Positions 59,273 to 64,000 of a DNA stretch of 64,000 nucleotides are shown piece after piece. Made by a program: the position numbers and the translations under genes. Within the stretch, counting starts at the first letter, position 1; the number at the start of each line of letters is the position of its first letter. This DNA comes from Aliihoeflea sp052435735 (lineage in GTDB: Bacteria > Pseudomonadota > Alphaproteobacteria > Rhizobiales > Rhizobiaceae), in assembly GCA_052435735.1 (NCBI GenBank), contig JBQVNB010000011.1, positions 62,001 to 126,000 of the forward strand, read 5' to 3'. The notes under the pieces were generated by a model. That model was given only the letters and a program-made list of their open reading frames with translations. It had not been told where the DNA came from and did not search any database.

Positions 59273-60337
59273 ATGACGCTGCAAACGAAGATCGACGGTG
59301 AGGCTGCGCGGGCGATCGGTCCGCTGCCCGAGGGACATCCGCGGGTTCGCGCGAAGAAGGTCGGCGTGCTTCTGGCCAATCTGGGCACGCCCGACGGCAC
59401 CGACTATTCGTCGATGCGGCGCTATTTGAAGGAATTCCTGTCCGATCCGCGCGTCATCGAGCTCAACAAGGCGATCTGGTATCCGATCCTCTATGGCGCG
59501 GTGCTGACGACAAGGCCGTCGAAATCGGGCGCGAATTACCGCAAGATCTGGAACATGGAAAGGGACGAGTCGCCGCTGCGCACCATCACCCGCGCGCAGG
59601 CCGAAAAGCTCGCTGCCGCGCTCTCCGGCGACGATCGCATCGTCGTCGACTGGGGGATGCGCTACGGTCAGCCCTCGATCGCCAGTGCGGTCGACAATCT
59701 GATGAAGGCGGGCTGCGATCGCATCGTGATGTTCCCGCTCTATCCGCAGTTTTCCGCGACGACGACGGCGACGGCGAACGACCAGCTCTACCGCGCGCTG
59801 ATGAAGATCCGGCATATGCCGACCGTCCGCTCGGTGCCGCCCTATCATGACGAGCCCGTCTATATCGAGGCGCTGGCACGCTCGCTGGAAAAGCATCTGG
59901 CCGCGCTCGATTTCGAACCGGAAATCGTGCTCGCCTCCTATCACGGCATCCCGAAAGCCTATTTCGAGCGCGGCGACCCCTATCACTGCCACTGCCAGAA
60001 GACGACGCGGCTTTTGCGCGAGCGACTGGGCTGGGGGAAGGACCGGCTGATGACGACCTTCCAGTCCCGCTTCGGCGCGCAGGAATGGCTGCAGCCCTAT
60101 ACAGACAAGACCGTCGAGAAGCTCGCCAGGGACGGCGTGAAGCGGATCGCCATCGTCAATCCGGGGTTCTCCGCCGACTGCATCGAGACGCTGGAGGAAA
60201 TCGACGGTGAGGTGCGGGAGATCTTCGAGCATGCCGGAGGGGAGAAGTTCGCGCACATCCCGTGTTTGAACGATTCGGAGGAGGGGATGGCGGTGATCGA
60301 GACGATCGTGCGGCGGGAAATGCAGGGGTGGGTTTAG
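59273..60337 (+). CDS. hemH: Ferrochelatase
   Basis: A 354-aa enzyme inserting Fe2+ into protoporphyrin IX, the last step of heme synthesis. Motifs: VLLANLGTPDGTDYSSMRRYL, the metal-binding His in ASYHGIPKAYFERGDPYHCH, and the Glu-containing NPGFSADCIETLEEIDGE. Two nearby Cys (YHCHCQ) are notable. GGAGACGGCG site at the start. Monocistronic. Confidence 0.97.
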   Translation: MTLQTKIDGEAARAIGPLPEGHPRVRAKKVGVLLANLGTPDGTDYSSMRRYLKEFLSDPRVIELNKAIWYPILYGAVLTTRPSKSGANYRKIWNMERDESPLRTITRAQAEKLAAALSGDDRIVVDWGMRYGQPSIASAVDNLMKAGCDRIVMFPLYPQFSATTTATANDQLYRALMKIRHMPTVRSVPPYHDEPVYIEALARSLEKHLAALDFEPEIVLASYHGIPKAYFERGDPYHCHCQKTTRLLRERLGWGKDRLMTTFQSRFGAQEWLQPYTDKTVEKLARDGVKRIAIVNPGFSADCIETLEEIDGEVREIFEHAGGEKFAHIPCLNDSEEGMAVIETIVRREMQGWV

Positions 60338-60386
60338 AGGGCACGGCTGCGGTTTAAGCGGGGGCTTTGCCAAGTCGGGCGAGGGG

Positions 60387-60527
60387 GACCCCCACCCATT
60401 ATCCCTCCCCACAAGAGGTAGGGCGTCGGCGTTTTGCCATTCCTTCGAGCCGGGTGATGCATTGAAGGGTATGTACGAGGCGGACGAACTCCCTCCCCCT
60501 TGTGGGGAGGGATACAGGGTGGGGGTC
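60387..60527. repeat. Palindromic repeat, family 2, intergenic copy (hemH / barrel protein)
   Basis: The ends GACCCCCACCCATTATCCCT-CCCCACAAG and CTTGTGGGGAGGGATACAGGGTGGGGGTC are inverted repeats, the same family as the element inside bkdB. It lies between two convergent stop codons and could serve as a transcription barrier. Confidence 0.85.
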
Positions 60528-60556
60528 AATTCAGGAAAAACCTGAGCTTCCGCCTG

Positions 60557-62242
60557 CTACCTTTGCGCCCGCAAGCCCACGAACACGCTCGTCGTGTCGC
60601 TTTCGCGGCCGGGATCGCTGCTGGTTACAGTTTCGTAGCGGGCGCGGCCGGTCAGGCCGAGGTAGCGGTTGAGCCACCAGGTGAGGGCGATCTGGCCGGT
60701 CCAGGTCATGTCGTAGGCGGACGAGTTGGCGTAGTCGCGGTAGTCGAGGCCTATCCCGGCCGTGCCGGTGAGGTTTGCGCGCAGTTCGCGGGTGATCGAG
60801 AGGTTTCCGGCGTAGAGGAGCGAGCCGCTCTGGCCGGGGGAGGTGGTGCCTTCGACCGTCGTCAGCGCGTTGAGGTCGACGATCGTGCCGCGCAAGGGCG
60901 ACCAGGCTAGGTTGCCGCCAAGCTCCAAGCCGGACACGGCGTCGAGCGCGTCGTCGTCGGGGTCTTCGGACAGCCAGCCCGCATAGGCCTCGCCGCGCCA
61001 CTTTTCGGCGATGTCGATGCCGATGCCGGCGCGCAGCGCCAGCCGGTCGGCCGAGCGTGCGAAACCGGCTGCGTCGATCTCGTTGTCGTAGATGCGGCGG
61101 CCGATTTCGACCTCGGCGAAGGGAATGAGGGCCGGCGAAATCTCGTAGCCGGTGCGCAGGCGCAGGCTTGCCAGCGTCGAGTTCCGGTCCTCCTGGCTGA
61201 GCACCGTTCCGTCAGGAAGCCGTGCATCGGAGAACATGTCGCGCGTCACGTTGCCGGTCAGGCCGAGCCGCAGCCGCGCGACTTCGCGCCCGATGCCGAG
61301 TTCGCCGGCGAGGGTGTCGCGGTCGGGCCGCGAGGCGCCCGTCGTCAGTTCGACCGGCGAGGAGGCGGATTCGGGGCGGTGCAGATAGTTGAAGGCGGCG
61401 CGGCCCTCGTAGCCGCCCGCGAGATCGAGCAGCAACTCGCCGTCGAGACCTGCTTCCGTGTCGCGGATTTCGGCGCCCGAAAGTTCGCGGCGCAGGAGGC
61501 CGAACCCGTTCAACCGTGCCTCGTGGCGCGACCAGTCGGAGCGCAGCTCGAACCGCGCGGTGGTTTCCGAATAGATCGCGCTTTGCGCATCGGCGCTGCC
61601 GTTTGCGTTGGTCGTCGCGCCGAGGCCCTGTTCGATCGAGGGGAAGAGCTCGAAGGTGCCGACGCGCAGGCCGATCGGCGCGTAGGGATTGTCGTCCGGC
61701 AGGCGCCGCGTCGTCTCGATCGAATTGACCCGCGACGCATCGGCGCCGATGCGCAAATTGCGTTCGAGGTCGAGGGAATCGACGGCGGCGAGCGGCACGG
61801 TTGCCGTCACCGTGTCGTCGACCTGGCCTTCGGCGAGCGCACTCGCCGCGCCGCGGTCCGGTTCGTTTTCACGACCTTCGCGAAGCTGCGGGCGGGCGAG
61901 ATCGATCGCGGCCTGGCCGGCGAAGGGGTCGATGACCGCATCGGTTTCGGGCGCATCGGTGCGCCGGCGCTCACCCGCAAGCGGCTTGCCTTGCGAGAGC
62001 GCACCGTCGCTGAACGGGCGATACGCCTCCTGCGCCCGCGTCGCCTCTTCTTCGAGCACGCTGCGTTCAGCGAGCGAGGGACGGGTGAGAAGGTCGCGCG
62101 CGGGGTCGTCGCGCAAATCGCCGCGCAGCGGCAGTTGCGGCTGCTGCGCCAGCACCTGATGGCCGGCGAAAAGCGCGGCGGCCGCGCATGCGACACCGAG
62201 CGCGGCGGCAAGCCTGCGAAGCCGGAAACTTGTGTCTGCCAT
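60557..62242 (-). CDS. Outer membrane beta-barrel protein (BBP2-like)
   Basis: A 561-aa exported protein: signal peptide (LAAALGVACAAAALFAGHQVLA), an acidic/Arg-rich region of about 150 residues, then a barrel domain with alternating aromatic strands (TARFELRSDWSRHEARLNGF, WTGQIALTWWLNRYLGLTGRA) running to the C-terminus VFVGLRAQR. It matches the rhizobial outer-membrane beta-barrel family (BBP2_2), often found near exopolysaccharide genes. No specific substrate can be assigned. Confidence 0.82.
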   Translation of the reverse strand: MADTSFRLRRLAAALGVACAAAALFAGHQVLAQQPQLPLRGDLRDDPARDLLTRPSLAERSVLEEEATRAQEAYRPFSDGALSQGKPLAGERRRTDAPETDAVIDPFAGQAAIDLARPQLREGRENEPDRGAASALAEGQVDDTVTATVPLAAVDSLDLERNLRIGADASRVNSIETTRRLPDDNPYAPIGLRVGTFELFPSIEQGLGATTNANGSADAQSAIYSETTARFELRSDWSRHEARLNGFGLLRRELSGAEIRDTEAGLDGELLLDLAGGYEGRAAFNYLHRPESASSPVELTTGASRPDRDTLAGELGIGREVARLRLGLTGNVTRDMFSDARLPDGTVLSQEDRNSTLASLRLRTGYEISPALIPFAEVEIGRRIYDNEIDAAGFARSADRLALRAGIGIDIAEKWRGEAYAGWLSEDPDDDALDAVSGLELGGNLAWSPLRGTIVDLNALTTVEGTTSPGQSGSLLYAGNLSITRELRANLTGTAGIGLDYRDYANSSAYDMTWTGQIALTWWLNRYLGLTGRARYETVTSSDPGRESDTTSVFVGLRAQR

Positions 62243-62297
62243 CGGGCCTGCGCCGCTTTCAGGTGAGGAAAATCATGCTTACGAAACCGTAAAGCGG

Positions 62298-62311
62298 CTT
62301 GGTTAACCAAG
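62298..62311. promoter_or_regulatory. 14-bp perfect palindrome in the barrel/kdsD divergent region
   Basis: CTTGGTTAACCAAG is a perfect 14-bp dyad in the 134-bp gap between the two divergent genes. Possible operator for a dimeric regulator; identity unknown. Confidence 0.4.
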
Positions 62312-62376
62312 TGTTGAAATCGCGCCTGCCCACCGCGGTAATGGACATGGCCGCAAAGGAACGCTAAGCGCATCCC

Positions 62377-63375
62377 ATGCTGCGCCAGAAAACGAACAAA
62401 GCTCCTGATCGCGACCAGATCGCCCAGTCGGCCGCCCGCACGCTCGCGACGGAGGCCGCGGGGCTCGCGCGCCTCGCCGAATCCTTCGAAAACGGACTTG
62501 CCGCGCCCTTTGCCGACGCCGTCGAGGCGCTGGAGGGGATCACCGGCCGGGTGATCGTGACGGGCGTCGGCAAGAGCGGGCATATCGGCTCCAAGATCGC
62601 CGCGACGCTCGCCTCGACCGGTACGCCGGCCTTCTTCGTCCATCCGGCCGAAGCCAATCACGGCGATCTCGGCATGATCGCTGAGGACGATGCGATCCTC
62701 GCCATTTCGTGGTCCGGCGAGACGAGCGAACTGACCGGGATCATCGCCTATGCGCGGCGCTTCTCGATCCCGCTCATCGCCATCACTTCGGGCACGCAGT
62801 CCGCGCTGGCGCGCGAGGCGAGCGTGGTGCTGGCGCTGCCGAAGGTGGCGGAGGCCTGCCCGCACGGGCTGGCGCCGACGACCTCGACGCTGATGCAACT
62901 CGTGGTGGGCGACGCGCTGGCCGTGGCGCTGCTCGAGGCGCGGGGCTTCACGCCCGATCATTTCAAGACCTTCCACCCCGGCGGCAAGCTGGGCGCGAGC
63001 CTGACGCATGTGCGCGACCTGATGCATTCGGGCGACGAGGTGCCGCTGGTGCCGCTCGGCACGGCGATGACCGACGCGGTGCACGTCCTGTCGAAGAAGC
63101 GCTTCGGCTGCGTGTGCGTGGTCGACGATCAGGGCCGGCTCGCGGGCATCGTCACCGATGGCGATCTTGCCCGCAACCTTCACCGCAACCTGGCGGCGCT
63201 CTCCGTCGACGAGGTGATGACGCGCACACCGAAGACGGTCGCGCCCGACATGCTGGCCGCCACCGCCACCGGCATCATCAACGAAAAGGGCATTTCGGCG
63301 CTGGTCGTCTGCGAGGACGAGCGGCCGGTGGGCATCGTTCACTTCCACGATCTGTTGCGGGTCGGGGCGGCTTAA
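62377..63375 (+). CDS. kdsD: D-arabinose-5-phosphate isomerase (KpsF/GutQ family)
   Basis: A 332-aa enzyme interconverting ribulose-5-P and arabinose-5-P, the first step to Kdo for lipopolysaccharide. SIS domain (VTGVGKSGHIGSKIAATLAS, HPAEANHGDLGMI, SWSGETSEL, PKVAEACPHGLAPTTSTLM) and two CBS domains (about 205-332; KKRFGCVCVVDDQGRLAGIV and NEKGISALVVCEDERPVGIV). Its stop is directly next to the stop of the convergent DUF459 gene. Confidence 0.95.
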   Translation: MLRQKTNKAPDRDQIAQSAARTLATEAAGLARLAESFENGLAAPFADAVEALEGITGRVIVTGVGKSGHIGSKIAATLASTGTPAFFVHPAEANHGDLGMIAEDDAILAISWSGETSELTGIIAYARRFSIPLIAITSGTQSALAREASVVLALPKVAEACPHGLAPTTSTLMQLVVGDALAVALLEARGFTPDHFKTFHPGGKLGASLTHVRDLMHSGDEVPLVPLGTAMTDAVHVLSKKRFGCVCVVDDQGRLAGIVTDGDLARNLHRNLAALSVDEVMTRTPKTVAPDMLAATATGIINEKGISALVVCEDERPVGIVHFHDLLRVGAA

Positions 63376-64000
63376 CTATCGCCGCAGCGCTCCCGTAATC
63401 CCTGCATCGAACGGTTCGGGCGCGGGGCGCTCGCGCATGAAATTGTCGGCGCGGCCGGTGGGGGCACCTTCGGGCTCATCCTCCGTCTCGACCCTTGGGG
63501 CGGGCGTCGCGCGTACCGGGCGGACGATGTTGCGGCCGAGGAGTTCGCCGCCGGTTGCGGGTGCGGCAAACAAAGCGACGGGCTGGGTGCGGTCGATGCG
63601 GGGCGCCTCGCGCGGGCCGGCGACGAAGCCGGGGGGCAGGTCGGGGCCGAAGAAGACGAGTTCGGGCGCGGGCGCGGCGCCGAGTGCCTGCTGCAGCGGC
63701 TTTTCGACGAAGAAGGCGATCTTGCGCTTGCCGGCGCGGGTGACATTGATGCCGTCATCGGCGCGAAGCTGGGTCGGCTGGCCGTTCATGTCGGGGCCGC
63801 TGGCGACGAAGGCGCCGTTCTCGTCGACGAAGCCGTCCCAGACGTCGACGAACTGGCCGCCGGCCGCTTCGGCGACCTTGCGGTAGATGTCGTTGAAGGC
63901 CAGCATGTCGGCCGACATGGTGGACGGGCGGAAGGGGATCATGCCGACCCAGACGAGCGGGATGTCCTTTGCCGTCACCGCCTCGGCCATGAGGCTGGCG
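63376..64000 (-). CDS. DUF459/SGNH hydrolase family protein (partial)
   Basis: The visible part (about 208 residues) is the C-terminal portion of an SGNH-like protein; the N-terminal part lies beyond the window edge, and the frame is still open at base 64000. The segment IPLVWVGMIPFRPSTMSADM, then FNDIYRKVAEAAGGQFVDVWDGFVDENG, and DDGINVTRAGKRKIAFFVEK holds the Asp/His-like block region; the rest is a Pro/Arg-rich tail. DUF459 proteins are periplasmic, putative acyl/acetyl esterases in envelope polysaccharide modification. Confidence 0.8.
   Translation of the reverse strand, partial: ASLMAEAVTAKDIPLVWVGMIPFRPSTMSADMLAFNDIYRKVAEAAGGQFVDVWDGFVDENGAFVASGPDMNGQPTQLRADDGINVTRAGKRKIAFFVEKPLQQALGAAPAPELVFFGPDLPPGFVAGPREAPRIDRTQPVALFAAPATGGELLGRNIVRPVRATPAPRVETEDEPEGAPTGRADNFMRERPAPEPFDAGITGALRR

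Overview
The window is high-GC, densely coded chromosomal DNA from an alphaproteobacterium, most likely of the order Hyphomicrobiales (Rhizobiales; a Phyllobacteriaceae/Mesorhizobium-like genome). The evidence is an alphaproteobacterial aa3 oxidase subunit IV, split pntAA/pntAB/pntB, an Omp10-like lipoprotein, DUF982, DUF992 and DUF3096 proteins, homospermidine synthase, bioYMN, soxBDAG, and rhizobial palindromic intergenic repeats. I see no tRNA, rRNA, CRISPR array, insertion sequence or prophage. The species assignment is inference from gene content.

Layout. (1) 1-4550, minus strand: an aerobic ribonucleotide reductase operon nrdA-nrdB. Its leader holds a cobalamin riboswitch and, just upstream, a promoter overlapped by candidate NrdR boxes. 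The NrdB subunit has Phe at the radical-tyrosine position and Glu as first metal ligand, the signature of subclass Ic (Mn/Fe) enzymes. (2) 4550-12300: an MFS transporter, a FeeM-type N-acyl amino acid synthase, small membrane proteins, the proton-translocating transhydrogenase operon closed by a good terminator, a DUF992 protein, a TPR lipoprotein and rpsU. (3) 12595-18052: heterotetrameric sarcosine oxidase soxB-D-A-G with palindromic repeats in two junctions. (4) 18049-20739: a CHASE-PAS-GGDEF-EAL cyclic-di-GMP protein. (5) 20876-35175: a divergent 14-gene acyl-CoA catabolic cluster around a TetR regulator and a 20-bp palindrome. It holds two SDRs, a MaoC hydratase, an APH-fold kinase, an acyl-CoA dehydrogenase of the ACAD10/11 type, two MDR oxidoreductases, a LivHMGF-type ABC transporter, an acyl-CoA synthetase and a binding protein. 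(6) 35246-39571: an RND efflux permease and adaptor.

(7) 39864-43991: a glutamine-synthetase-like ligase, an aldehyde dehydrogenase and an iron-type alcohol dehydrogenase, which together suggest gamma-glutamylated amine or amino-alcohol catabolism. (8) 44066-49717: a complete branched-chain 2-oxoacid dehydrogenase complex (E1 alpha, E1 beta, E2, E3) with a palindromic element in every junction except the one before the first gene, and another element inserted in frame in the E2 linker. (9) 49722-56128: a DUF982 protein, a tightly overlapped operon bioY-bioM-bioN-pabB-pabC-HODM-like gene, then homospermidine synthase. (10) 56231-64000: an Omp10-like lipoprotein, a secreted 5'-nucleotidase fused to an Ala/Pro/Glu repeat and LysM, ferrochelatase, an outer-membrane beta-barrel, KdsD, and a DUF459/SGNH protein cut by the window edge.

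The most notable items are the subclass Ic reductase under apparent dual NrdR/B12 control, the split ACAD10/11-like kinase plus dehydrogenase cluster (candidate 4-hydroxyacyl-CoA catabolism), the palindromic element translated inside the E2 protein, and the LysM-anchored nucleotidase.
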